Source: Candidatus Pelagibacter sp. TMED118 (lineage in GTDB: Bacteria > Pseudomonadota > Alphaproteobacteria > Pelagibacterales > Pelagibacteraceae). Taken from it: a stretch of DNA of 10,575 nucleotides. Below the pieces are notes generated by a model. That model made no database searches. It was not told the DNA's origin and was given only the letters and a program-made list of their open reading frames with translations. The stretch covers positions 65,349-75,923 of the forward strand of contig NHFT02000001.1 in NCBI GenBank assembly GCA_002170205.2, in the 5' to 3' direction. Numbering within the stretch: position 1 is the stretch's first letter; the number at the start of each line of letters is the position of its first letter. Shown piece by piece: positions 1-7,097 of this stretch. The translations under genes were made by a program, and so were the position numbers.

Positions 1-981
1 TTTATTTTTTTCCTCATCATTATCAAAAAGATCAACATAAATTGATAAGGGTTTTGAAACTCCAATAGCATAAGCTAGCTGAATTAAACATTTATCTGAA
101 ATCTTTGATGCAACTACATTTTTTGCTAAATATCTCGAAGCGTATGCAGCTGACCTATCAACCTTTGTTGGGTCTTTTCCTGAAAAGGCACCTCCACCAT
201 GTGGTGCTGCTCCGCCGTAGGTGTCTACGATTATCTTCCTGCCGGTCAAACCACTGTCACCATCTGGACCACCAATAACAAAGTTACCTGTAGGATTTAT
301 ATAAATTTCCTTTTCATTAAGATTTCCTAACAAATTTTTTGGTATAGATCTTTCAATATATGGCACACAGAGTTCTTTAACTTTTGCTAAATCAACATCT
401 TTAGAATGTTGTGTAGAAATCACTACTGATTTTACTGCATTAGGCAAACCATCTTTATACTCAATTGTAATTTGACTTTTGGAGTCTGGCTCTATTCCTT
501 TTAGTTTTCCAGATTTTCTATCTTCTGCCATTAGTCTTAAAATTCTGTGCGAGTAATGAATTGGAGCTGGCATAAGGACGTCTGTTTCGTTGCACGCATA
601 TCCGAACATTATTCCCTGATCACCTGCACCCTCATCTTTATTACCGGATGAATCTACTCCCATCGCTATATCTGCTGATTGAGCATGTAAATGGCTTTCT
701 ATCTTAGTTTGTTCTTTCCAACTAAATCCATCTTGATCATATCCTATGTCTTTTATACACTCTCTAACATTATTTATTAATTCATCATTTTTTATTTCGG
801 GACCCCTAACTTCACCAGCTAAAACTACTTTATTAGTTGTTGTTAATGTTTCACATGCTACCCTTGACTGAGGTTCTTTTGAGAGAAATGAATCAACCAC
901 CATATCTGATATTCTATCGCATACTTTATCTGGGTGCCCCTCAGATACAGACTCACTTGTAAATAAATAATTTTTTTTCAT
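1..981 (-). CDS. metK: S-adenosylmethionine synthetase (3' end cut off by the window)
   Basis: MetK makes S-adenosylmethionine from ATP and methionine in the cytoplasm. I read 327 codons from the ATG at 981 to the window edge without a stop. The family is usually about 380-400 residues, so roughly the last 60 are missing. The N-terminus has the family pattern [18 protein letters not shown] (residues 9-26). The ATP-binding signature [12 protein letters not shown] lies at 118-129, and the second signature [19 protein letters not shown] at 262-280; both are intact. The start is well supported: a Shine-Dalgarno AAAGGA sits 6 nt upstream, and the ATG shares one base with the lnt stop (TAATG). It is the last visible gene of the fur-to-metK run. 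There is no leader, so no room for a SAM riboswitch directly in front of it. The product would supply SAM to MiaB, encoded in the same run. Confidence 0.97.
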   Translation of the reverse strand, partial: MKKNYLFTSESVSEGHPDKVCDRISDMVVDSFLSKEPQSRVACETLTTTNKVVLAGEVRGPEIKNDELINNVRECIKDIGYDQDGFSWKEQTKIESHLHAQSADIAMGVDSSGNKDEGAGDQGIMFGYACNETDVLMPAPIHYSHRILRLMAEDRKSGKLKGIEPDSKSQITIEYKDGLPNAVKSVVISTQHSKDVDLAKVKELCVPYIERSIPKNLLGNLNEKEIYINPTGNFVIGGPDGDSGLTGRKIIVDTYGGAAPHGGGAFSGKDPTKVDRSAAYASRYLAKNVVASKISDKCLIQLAYAIGVSKPLSIYVDLFDNDEEKNK

Positions 982-2519
982 TATAGGTCCTTTCTTTTTA
1001 AGAAAAAAATAAACGTAATATAAATTACAATAAAATAAAAGAAGATCTTATTACCCTCTCTAGCAAATAATGTTGCCGAGATTAATTTTATATTTTTAAC
1101 TTCAATAACACCACTTTGGGTTGATTCTATACTTTCCTCAACAAATCCAAGGGGATTAATATGTGCTGAGATACCATTGTTTGAAGATCTAAATATATTT
1201 TTTCCCTCCTCTATAGATCTAAATATGGAATGAATAAAGTGCTGACTTGGCCCTATAGAATTACCAAACCAGCCATCTTCTGAAATATTAATTATATAAT
1301 CTATTTTTTTTTTTTTATTGTTTAGTTTTCCCGAATAAATTATTTCATAACAAATAAGTGGTAAAAAATTATAATTACCTACTTTAATTAAGTTTCTCTC
1401 ATCCGATGGTGAAAAAGAATTATATCCCTGGGTAACTTTTTTTAATCCGATTTTATAAAATTTATCCTCAAAAGGCAAATATTCACCAAATGGAACTAAT
1501 TTATTCTTATCATATTGGGAAATTATTCGCAATCTATTATCTGCTAAAATCAAAGAATTGAAAATTCTAAAATTATCCTCACTATTAATTCCTAAAATAA
1601 TTTTATGTTTTTTCGAAAAGCTTTCATAGAAAAGATTTTTGTAATTTTGTAAATCATTAAAAGTTTTTCCGGGTAGAATCCCTTCTGGGAAAATAAATAA
1701 AGTTTCTACATTTTTATCAGGGTTACTTATTTTTATTAAATCATCTATTATCTTTGATGTTTTTTCATTAGAAAAGTATCTCTTAAGTCCTATTTTTGGT
1801 GAAACAATTGATATTTTAAATTTAAAATCTTCATTTTTTAATTTTTTGTAATTTTCAAATTTTTTAATACCATAGATATTATTGATTATAACAAGTAATA
1901 AGATAAAAAAGATGATTATAAATTTGAGTTTTAAATTAATATTAAAAAAAAAGATAGTTGGTGACAAAAACAAACTAACAACTAATAAGTTAAGAGAATA
2001 TGTTCCTATAATTGATAATAGTTGTAGTGAATAAGTATATTCTACAATACTAAATACTACAAGATTCCATGGAAACCCTGTAAAAAAATTTCCTCTTAAA
2101 TATTCAAAAAATGAAAACAATAATGCAAATATTAATATTGATGAATAATTATATTTTAATTTAAAAAATGATAGTAAAGTAAAAACTAAAGCATAGTAAA
2201 AAGACATAACAAGGGGTATTAAAATGATGGTAATTGGTATAAGGAATTTAAGTGTATCTTCAAATTTTAGAGAATTAGAAATCCAATATAGATTTGAGCA
2301 AAAATAACCGAAACCAAAAAATAAACCAAGTAGAAACAAGTATTTTTTATGATTTTTTAATAAAATAATTAGACTGAATAGTACTGGAAAAACAATAAAA
2401 TTTAAAAAAAATAAATTGTAGGGTGGTAAAGAAAATGAGGAAATTATTCCTAATATACTTGAAAATATTAATATTTTAAATTCGCTATTAGTTATATTTT
2501 TTATAATTTTAACGTTCAA
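981..2519 (-). CDS. lnt: Apolipoprotein N-acyltransferase
   Basis: Lnt adds the third acyl chain to the N-terminal cysteine of lipoproteins at the periplasmic face of the inner membrane. The 512-residue length is normal for the family. The first ~215 residues are a run of hydrophobic segments and contain the family signature [10 protein letters not shown] (142-151). A nitrilase-like catalytic domain follows, then one C-terminal membrane segment (about 492-507). The expected Glu-Lys-Cys triad is visible: E279 in FPEG, K338 in [15 protein letters not shown], and C390 in [13 protein letters not shown] (413-419) is also typical. The start is a TTG that lies 11 nt inside the end of ybeY and lacks a Shine-Dalgarno; the next in-frame ATG is only at residue 105, too far in. 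The stop overlaps the metK ATG by one base. A run of 13 A in the mRNA encodes K402-K405. The corC gene that often sits between ybeY and lnt in alphaproteobacteria is absent. Confidence 0.95.
   Translation of the reverse strand: MNVKIIKNITNSEFKILIFSSILGIISSFSLPPYNLFFLNFIVFPVLFSLIILLKNHKKYLFLLGLFFGFGYFCSNLYWISNSLKFEDTLKFLIPITIILIPLVMSFYYALVFTLLSFFKLKYNYSSILIFALLFSFFEYLRGNFFTGFPWNLVVFSIVEYTYSLQLLSIIGTYSLNLLVVSLFLSPTIFFFNINLKLKFIIIFFILLLVIINNIYGIKKFENYKKLKNEDFKFKISIVSPKIGLKRYFSNEKTSKIIDDLIKISNPDKNVETLFIFPEGILPGKTFNDLQNYKNLFYESFSKKHKIILGINSEDNFRIFNSLILADNRLRIISQYDKNKLVPFGEYLPFEDKFYKIGLKKVTQGYNSFSPSDERNLIKVGNYNFLPLICYEIIYSGKLNNKKKKIDYIINISEDGWFGNSIGPSQHFIHSIFRSIEEGKNIFRSSNNGISAHINPLGFVEESIESTQSGVIEVKNIKLISATLFAREGNKIFFYFIVIYITFIFFLKRKDL
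988..993 (-). promoter_or_regulatory. Shine-Dalgarno site of metK
   Basis: On the minus strand AAAGGA lies 6 nt before the metK ATG, inside the last codons of lnt. It supports the chosen metK start. It is the only clear Shine-Dalgarno sequence I found before any gene in this window; the other starts are preceded by A/T-rich sequence. Its position inside lnt suggests metK can be initiated independently as well as by coupling to lnt. Confidence 0.6.
1304..1316 (-). repeat. Run of 13 A (mRNA sense) inside lnt
   Basis: The plus strand shows 13 consecutive T, read on the minus strand as AAT followed by A13 then TAGAT. It encodes Asn, four Lys, Ile and Asp after the catalytic cysteine of Lnt. This is the longest homopolymer I saw in the window; other runs are 10-11 (6591-6600 in the deacetylase, 8035-8045 in the Bax-like gene, 5295-5304 at the end of fur, 10470-10479 in murJ). 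Runs of this length are prone to polymerase slippage in general; whether that happens here is unknown. Confidence 0.75.
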
Positions 2520-2949
2520 TTTGTTTTAATATTTTATTTTCTATTTTATTCATTATTTTAAATTCATTTAATTTTTTATGATTAAATCCGATTAGATGCA
2601 AATATCCATGTACCCACATTTTATCAAACTCAATTTTAAAATTGGTTTTTTTGGATCTTTGTTTTACCATTTCATAACTTATCGCAATGTCTCCTAAATA
2701 TCCGTTTTTTATTTTCTTAGCTGAAAATGGAAAAGATAATATATCTGCTATTTTATTTTTTTTTCTAAATTTATAATTAAGTTCCCTCATTTTTTTACTA
2801 TTAGTTAAAAATAATGATATTTCTTGTTTTTTTAATTTTAACTTTAAAATTTTAGGAATTTTTTTTAATTTATTTTTTATGTAGTATTCAGGATTTTTAA
2901 TTTTATTTTTCCATACATTCTTATCTACAATAATATTTGCTTTTATCAT
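2509..2949 (-). CDS. ybeY: YbeY endoribonuclease (rRNA maturation / ribosome quality control)
   Basis: YbeY is a single-domain zinc metalloprotein acting in 16S rRNA 3'-end maturation and ribosome quality control. This 146-residue protein has the usual length. The zinc-binding histidines are in HGYLHLIGFNH, with H114, H118 and H124 in the H-x3-H-x5-H spacing. Upstream, N58 and FRKK (61-64), ADILSFP (68-74) and GDIAI (86-90) match the conserved core. The residue before the third histidine is Asn (N123), where many bacterial homologues have Asp. The ATG overlaps the phoH stop as ATGA (4 nt), and the 3' end overlaps the lnt start by 11 nt, so translation is probably coupled on both sides. The phoH-ybeY pairing is widely conserved and supports the call. 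Confidence 0.95.
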   Translation of the reverse strand: MIKANIIVDKNVWKNKIKNPEYYIKNKLKKIPKILKLKLKKQEISLFLTNSKKMRELNYKFRKKNKIADILSFPFSAKKIKNGYLGDIAISYEMVKQRSKKTNFKIEFDKMWVHGYLHLIGFNHKKLNEFKIMNKIENKILKQIER

Positions 2950-3950
2950 TCATTACTTGATTGATTGTTATAAGCTCTAACTATTTTTGAAACTAAAGGA
3001 TGTCTGACAACATCCTTGTGATCAAAATCAATTGTAGCTATCTCTTTTAAATCACCTAATATTTTCTTAGATCTTTCAAGTCCAGACAAAGACTTATTAG
3101 GTAGGTCAATTTGAGAGGGGTCACCATTTATAACTATTTTCGAATTTTCGCCAATTCTAGTCAAAAACATTTTTATTTGAGTGTCTGTTGCATTTTGAGC
3201 CTCATCTAATATTGCGAAAGAATTTTTTAAAGTTCTTCCTCTCATGAATGCTAAAGGTGCAATTTCAATATCACCTATCTCAATTTTCTTTTGAATTTTT
3301 TCATAGTCTAGAAGATCATAAAGAGAATCATAGAGTGGTCTTAGATATGGATCGACTTTTTCCCTCATGTCTCCAGGAAGAAAGCCAAGTCTTTCCCCTG
3401 CTTCTACTGCTGGACGAGATAAAATTATTTTTTCAATTTTTTTTTCGAGCAACATTGTAAGGGCGACGGCAACTGCTAAAAATGTTTTACCAGTGCCCGC
3501 TGGACCAGCGGATATAATTATATCATTCTGGTTTAAAGCGCTGACATATTTCTTTTGTTTTTCAGATCTAGGTATTACAGACTTTTTTGGTGTTTTAATA
3601 ATGTAATTGATTTTATTAGTATTTAACAAATTTTGTTTTATCATAAATTTATTGATAGATGAATGTACATCTTTTTTTTCAATTGATCCATTAATTATGA
3701 ATTGTTCAGATAAAAATGTGATTGCATTTTTAATTAATTCATTTTTCTCAACACTTCCTTTTACAGAAATAGAATTTCCTCTAGTATAAATATTTGTATT
3801 TGTTATATTTTCTAATTCTTTAATGTTATTATTAAATTCACCAACTACACCAAACAATAAATCATTACTGGGAAAAATTATACTTAATGTATCGTTGTCT
3901 GAGTAAACTATTTTTAAATCTGATTTAATATTTTTTAATGAACTTTTCAA
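2946..3950 (-). CDS. phoH: PhoH-family ATPase (YbeZ-like)
   Basis: This is a cytoplasmic P-loop ATPase of the PhoH/YbeZ family, thought to work with YbeY in RNA metabolism. Its 334 residues match the usual length. The first ~110 residues form the small N-terminal part found in YbeZ-type proteins (a KH-like region, with ISVKGS at 61-66). The ATPase domain has Walker A GPAGTGKT (149-156), SRPAVEAGERLGFLPGD (178-194), Walker B-type ILDEAQN (247-253), GDPSQIDLP (276-284) and the C-terminal VVRHPLV (314-320). All key motifs are intact. The start is a TTG placed directly after the miaB stop (TAATTG), without a Shine-Dalgarno; I see no ATG or GTG in the first 60 residues that would fit better. The 3' end overlaps ybeY by 4 nt. 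Confidence is high for family and moderate for the exact cellular role, which is incompletely known in any organism. Confidence 0.95.
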   Translation of the reverse strand: MKSSLKNIKSDLKIVYSDNDTLSIIFPSNDLLFGVVGEFNNNIKELENITNTNIYTRGNSISVKGSVEKNELIKNAITFLSEQFIINGSIEKKDVHSSINKFMIKQNLLNTNKINYIIKTPKKSVIPRSEKQKKYVSALNQNDIIISAGPAGTGKTFLAVAVALTMLLEKKIEKIILSRPAVEAGERLGFLPGDMREKVDPYLRPLYDSLYDLLDYEKIQKKIEIGDIEIAPLAFMRGRTLKNSFAILDEAQNATDTQIKMFLTRIGENSKIVINGDPSQIDLPNKSLSGLERSKKILGDLKEIATIDFDHKDVVRHPLVSKIVRAYNNQSSNE

Positions 3951-5285
3951 TTAAGCCGCTTTATTATTTAAACTTATTATTTTTCCAAATAAAGTATTCT
4001 GGTTACAATTGTTAATATAAACATCAACTAATTTACCAACATATTGCTCATTTCCCTCAATAATCACTGAATTTAAATATTTGTTTCTTCCAAAAAGTTT
4101 ATTTTGTGATTTCATTTTGTTTTCTATCAAAACGTTGATTTTTTTGTCTAAAAATTTTTTATTAGTGTCAAGTTGATGTCTAAAAAGTAATTTTTGAATT
4201 TTTTCTAGCCTTTTCTGGGAAATTGTCTTGTCGATTTCTTTGTAGTCTGCAGCTTTTGTCCCGGGTCTTGGACTGAAAATAAATGAGTAAGAATTTATGA
4301 ATTTAATTTTTTCTATTAGTTTTACTGTAAGATCAAAATCTTTATCTGTCTCTCCAGGATACCCAACTATAAAATCACTGGAAAATTTGACATCTGAATT
4401 AATCTTTTTTATTTTATCGTAAATTAAAATATAATCTTCAATTGTGTGTTTTCTATTCATTAACTTAAGCATTTTATTTGAGCCACTTTGAATTGGTAGG
4501 TGCACAAAGGGCATTAGTTTTTTATTTTTTTTATAACAGTCTATTAAGTCATCTGTCATATCTAAAGGGTGTGAAGTTGTATACCGAACTCTTGCTAAAT
4601 CTGAATATGTATCGAGTTTATTTAATAAATCTGATAACCTGTATTCTTTAGAGTTTTTTTTATAAAAATAAGCATTAACGTTTTGTCCCAATAAAGTTAT
4701 TTCTTTAACTCCGTTCCTTATCATTTGTTCAGTTTCATTTATTATTTTATCGAAAGGTCTTGAAAATTCAGGGCCTCTAGTGAAAGGCACAACGCAAAAA
4801 TGACAAAACTTATCACAACCCTCCTGGATAGTAAGAAAAGATGAAACATTATTACTGTTGTTTTTGATTTTGTCGAAATGTAAGAATTTTTCAATAGTTT
4901 CTATATCTGTCTCTTCTTTTTTATTTTTCTTATTATAATTTTTTATTACATCATTAATTTTATGGTAAGACTGAGGTCCGATAATAATATCAATGAATGG
5001 TTCTCTTTTAAACATCTCCTCATTTTCCGCTTGGGCTACACAACCAGCTATTATCATAATAGGCTTTTCTTTGTTTTTATAAACTTCTTTTACTCTGCCA
5101 ACTTCATGATAAACTTTTTCTTTTGCCTTATCTCTTATATGACATGTATTTAAAACTACACAATCTGCATTTTTAGGGTCATCAGTTTTTTTGTAATTAA
5201 TTTTTTTTACAGAATCGTAGATTCTATTCGTGTCATACACATTCATCTGACAACCGAATGTCTTAATAAAAATTTTTTTACCCAT
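3951..5285 (-). CDS. miaB: tRNA-2-methylthio-N6-dimethylallyladenosine synthase
   Basis: MiaB is a radical-SAM methylthiotransferase that converts i6A37 to ms2i6A37 in tRNAs reading codons starting with U. The protein has 444 residues, the normal length. The N-terminal MTTase domain carries the three cluster ligands C12 (FGCQMN), C48 (NTCHIRDKA) and C82 (AGCVAQ). The radical-SAM domain carries C157, C161 and C164 in GCDKFCHFCVVPFTRGPE. GQNVNAY (200-206), HLPIQSGS (262-269) and SDFIVGYPGET (303-313) are further family signatures, and residues ~380-440 form the TRAM RNA-binding domain. The enzyme needs two Fe-S clusters and SAM, supplied in principle by NfuA and MetK, both encoded nearby. The ATG at 5285 has no Shine-Dalgarno; fur ends 6 nt upstream and phoH starts immediately downstream. 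Confidence 0.97.
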   Translation of the reverse strand: MGKKIFIKTFGCQMNVYDTNRIYDSVKKINYKKTDDPKNADCVVLNTCHIRDKAKEKVYHEVGRVKEVYKNKEKPIMIIAGCVAQAENEEMFKREPFIDIIIGPQSYHKINDVIKNYNKKNKKEETDIETIEKFLHFDKIKNNSNNVSSFLTIQEGCDKFCHFCVVPFTRGPEFSRPFDKIINETEQMIRNGVKEITLLGQNVNAYFYKKNSKEYRLSDLLNKLDTYSDLARVRYTTSHPLDMTDDLIDCYKKNKKLMPFVHLPIQSGSNKMLKLMNRKHTIEDYILIYDKIKKINSDVKFSSDFIVGYPGETDKDFDLTVKLIEKIKFINSYSFIFSPRPGTKAADYKEIDKTISQKRLEKIQKLLFRHQLDTNKKFLDKKINVLIENKMKSQNKLFGRNKYLNSVIIEGNEQYVGKLVDVYINNCNQNTLFGKIISLNNKAA

Positions 5286-5291
5286 AAATTT

Positions 5292-5717
5292 TTATTTTTT
5301 TTTTATACCATAAAGTTCAAGTTTGTGGTCTATGAGATCATAACCATATTTTTGAGCAATTTTCTTTTGTAAGTTGTGAATATCGTTATCAGTGAACTCT
5401 ATGATATGCCCTGTTTTTACGTCTATTAAATGATCATGGTGACTCTCCCTAATTTCTTCGTATCTTGCTTTTCCACCTTTAAAATCATGCTTTGTCAAAA
5501 TTCCAGCTTCTTCAAAAATCTTTACTGTTCTGTAAACCGTTGCAATACTAATTTTAGGATCAATTTTTGTTACCCTTTGATATAATTCATCTACATCAGG
5601 ATGATCAGACTCGCCATAGTTTTCTTTAGACTCTGACATTACCTTGGCTATAACTTTTCTTTGATCAGTTAGTTTTATTCCTCTTAATACACATTTTTCT
5701 TCAATACTGTCCGACAT
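5292..5717 (-). CDS. fur: Fur-family metalloregulator, alphaproteobacterial Fur/Mur type
   Basis: This is a cytoplasmic DNA-binding repressor sensing Fe(II) or, as in rhizobial Mur, Mn(II). Its 141 residues are the usual length. The winged helix spans about residues 10-85, with recognition-helix sequence ISIATVYRTVKIFEEAGIL (57-75). The dimerisation/metal domain has HHDH (93-96) followed by LIDVKTGHIIEF (97-108). The CxxC pair seen here in gammaproteobacterial Fur is replaced, which is typical of the alphaproteobacterial Fur/Mur group. It ends in GIKKK, encoded by an A10 run. The spacer to tsaB holds three copies of an 8-bp A-tract repeat and no Shine-Dalgarno. MiaB follows after 6 nt. Iron versus manganese cannot be decided from sequence alone; the fur symbol is used for the family. 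Confidence 0.9.
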   Translation of the reverse strand: MSDSIEEKCVLRGIKLTDQRKVIAKVMSESKENYGESDHPDVDELYQRVTKIDPKISIATVYRTVKIFEEAGILTKHDFKGGKARYEEIRESHHDHLIDVKTGHIIEFTDNDIHNLQKKIAQKYGYDLIDHKLELYGIKKK

Positions 5718-5723
5718 AATATT

Positions 5724-5747
5724 ATTTTTTTATTTTTTTATTTTTTT
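5724..5747 (-). repeat. Three perfect tandem copies of an 8-bp A-tract (A7T on the fur mRNA strand)
   Basis: On the plus strand ATTTTTTT is repeated three times without a mismatch; the fur mRNA strand therefore reads A7T three times, ending 6 nt before the fur ATG. It fills most of the 38-nt tsaB-fur spacer. Possible roles are an A-rich unstructured ribosome landing site replacing a Shine-Dalgarno, a bent-DNA element, or simple low-complexity filler prone to length change. Confidence 0.8.
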
Positions 5748-5755
5748 ATTAAAAC

Positions 5756-6091
5756 TTAATTTTTAAATAAGTCTAGTATTTTATTGTAATTTTCTTTGTT
5801 TATTTGATTTGTTGAAAATTCAAAATATCTGATATTTTTTGACTTACAAATACCCTTGGCTGTTGCAATAGATGCTCTTATACTTGAAAATTTACCTGGT
5901 CCTTTATTTACAAATATATTCGAGATATTATCAACACTCAAATTATTTTTTTTCAAAAAGTCAAAAACTATAATGCCAAATCTATCAAAATTTTCTCTAC
6001 AGTTTAAATATTCATTAGTATAAGATTTGTTTTGATTTATGATTTGCAAAAAAATATTTTCTTCAGTCGCATCGATGATTAAAGTACTCAT
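5756..6091 (-). CDS. tsaB: TsaB-like tRNA t6A biosynthesis protein, N-terminal lobe only
   Basis: TsaB is the non-catalytic partner of TsaD in the complex that makes threonylcarbamoyladenosine at A37 of ANN-decoding tRNAs. The start MSTLIIDATEENIFL matches the ASKHA-fold opening strand of TsaB. GPGKFSSIRASIATAKGI (64-81) is the family's hallmark, usually GPGSFTGLR..ATAKGL. I chose the ATG at 6091; a TTG at 6118 would add nine residues before the conserved first strand. The protein is only 111 residues, against about 200-230 for ordinary TsaB: it stops shortly after the strand YFEFST, so the second lobe is missing. Only 38 nt separate its stop from fur, so no frameshifted remainder can be hidden there. 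rimI, which usually follows tsaB in this block, is absent. In known TsaB-TsaD complexes the N-terminal lobes make the contact, so this short form could still bind TsaD; that is inference. A decaying gene is the alternative. Confidence 0.8.
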   Translation of the reverse strand: MSTLIIDATEENIFLQIINQNKSYTNEYLNCRENFDRFGIIVFDFLKKNNLSVDNISNIFVNKGPGKFSSIRASIATAKGICKSKNIRYFEFSTNQINKENYNKILDLFKN

Positions 6092-7097
6092 ATTAACATT
6101 AGTTTTAACAAATTCCAATAGTGATGAAAATATTACTAAAAAATTATCTTATGACCAAGGAATATTATCATTAATGTATCATAGATTTAATGAAAATGAA
6201 TATCCCTCAACTAACGTAAAAATGGAGATTTTTAAAAAACAAATTCAAACTATTAAAAAAAACCAATATGCATTTATAAACCCCGATGAGTTTACTAAGG
6301 AGTTTTCTAATGTCAAAAATGACAAGAAAATATTAATTACTATTGATGACGGATTTCAGTCATTTTATGAAATAGCTTGGCCATATTTAAAAAGAAATAA
6401 AATTCCTTTTATACTTTTTATCTCCACAGAACCTGTCGGGAAGAATGGATATATGAACTGGAGCCAAATTAAGGAAATCGAAAAGGAAAGTTTTGCATTT
6501 ATAGGAAACCATTCTCATAAACATGATTATTTTATTGACCACAATTACGATTATTTTAAAGAAGATATCAATAAATCTATTGAAATTTTTAAAAAAAAAA
6601 TTGGATATAACCCTGAATTTTTTTCATACCCATTTGGAGAGTATAGTCTTAAGCATAAAGAATTTATTAAAACAAAATTTCAATTTGCATTTGGTCAAAA
6701 TTCTGGAGTCATAGACTTAAATAAAGATAAGTTTGAAATTCCAAGGTTTCCTATTAATGAGAAATATGGTGATATAGAAAGATTTAAATTTTTAATTAAT
6801 TTATTACCTTTGGAATACGATGACGTATCTATCAAAGATAATTTAATATTGCCAAAAAATAACCCACCAAATTTAACAATTAAATTTTTCGAAGGTCAAA
6901 AAAATTTAGATAAAATTAATTGTTTTTCTGACGAAGGTAAGGGTTGGGAAAAAACTGATTTAACACTTATTAAAAATAAATTAATTGTAAAATTTAGAGA
7001 TAAGTTTAAATTTAGAAGAGGTAGAATAAACTGCTCTATGAAGGATGATGAGGTCTGGAGATGGTTTGGTCTTCAATTTTCTATTAAACAAACCTAA
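6075..7097 (+). CDS. Exported polysaccharide deacetylase (NodB domain)
   Basis: This is a predicted metal-dependent carbohydrate de-N-acetylase. Residue numbers are from the ATG at 6075 (340 aa); an in-frame ATG at 6039 would give 352 aa. I prefer 6075 because it begins with a short signal-like stretch, MIKVLILTLVLTNSNS. The NodB motifs are present: LMYHRF (33-38), catalytic/metal motif TIDDGFQ (89-95), metal-binding HSHKH (146-150) and SYPFGEY (184-190). All expected ligands (one Asp, two His) are intact, so the enzyme looks active. After about residue 240 comes an unassigned C-terminal module with two cysteines (C283, C320) and a WRWFG motif. The substrate is unknown: peptidoglycan or another GlcNAc polymer are candidates. 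It is the only plus-strand gene, head to head with tsaB (17-nt overlap) and tail to tail with the glucosaminidase (4-nt overlap). I saw no Shine-Dalgarno; its promoter must lie inside tsaB. Confidence 0.85.
   Translation: MIKVLILTLVLTNSNSDENITKKLSYDQGILSLMYHRFNENEYPSTNVKMEIFKKQIQTIKKNQYAFINPDEFTKEFSNVKNDKKILITIDDGFQSFYEIAWPYLKRNKIPFILFISTEPVGKNGYMNWSQIKEIEKESFAFIGNHSHKHDYFIDHNYDYFKEDINKSIEIFKKKIGYNPEFFSYPFGEYSLKHKEFIKTKFQFAFGQNSGVIDLNKDKFEIPRFPINEKYGDIERFKFLINLLPLEYDDVSIKDNLILPKNNPPNLTIKFFEGQKNLDKINCFSDEGKGWEKTDLTLIKNKLIVKFRDKFKFRRGRINCSMKDDEVWRWFGLQFSIKQT

Noticed and set aside
3248..3789. Three adjacent plus-strand open frames
   Set aside because: All are antisense to phoH, including its Walker A region, and resemble no family; they look like chance frames.
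4962..5153. Plus-strand open frame of 63 codons
   Set aside because: Antisense to the N-terminal domain of miaB, with no supporting motif.
5756..6091. Frameshifted remainder of tsaB
   Set aside because: Only 38 nt of A-tract repeat lie between the tsaB stop and the fur start, so there is no room for the missing second lobe.
6092..6118. Upstream TTG start for tsaB, adding nine residues
   Set aside because: TsaB proteins normally begin right at the first beta strand, which fits the ATG at 6091; the added residues match nothing.
6523..6714. Plus-strand open frame of 63 codons in another frame of the deacetylase
   Set aside because: It overlaps the NodB domain coding sequence in a different frame and is only Leu/Ile/Lys-rich.
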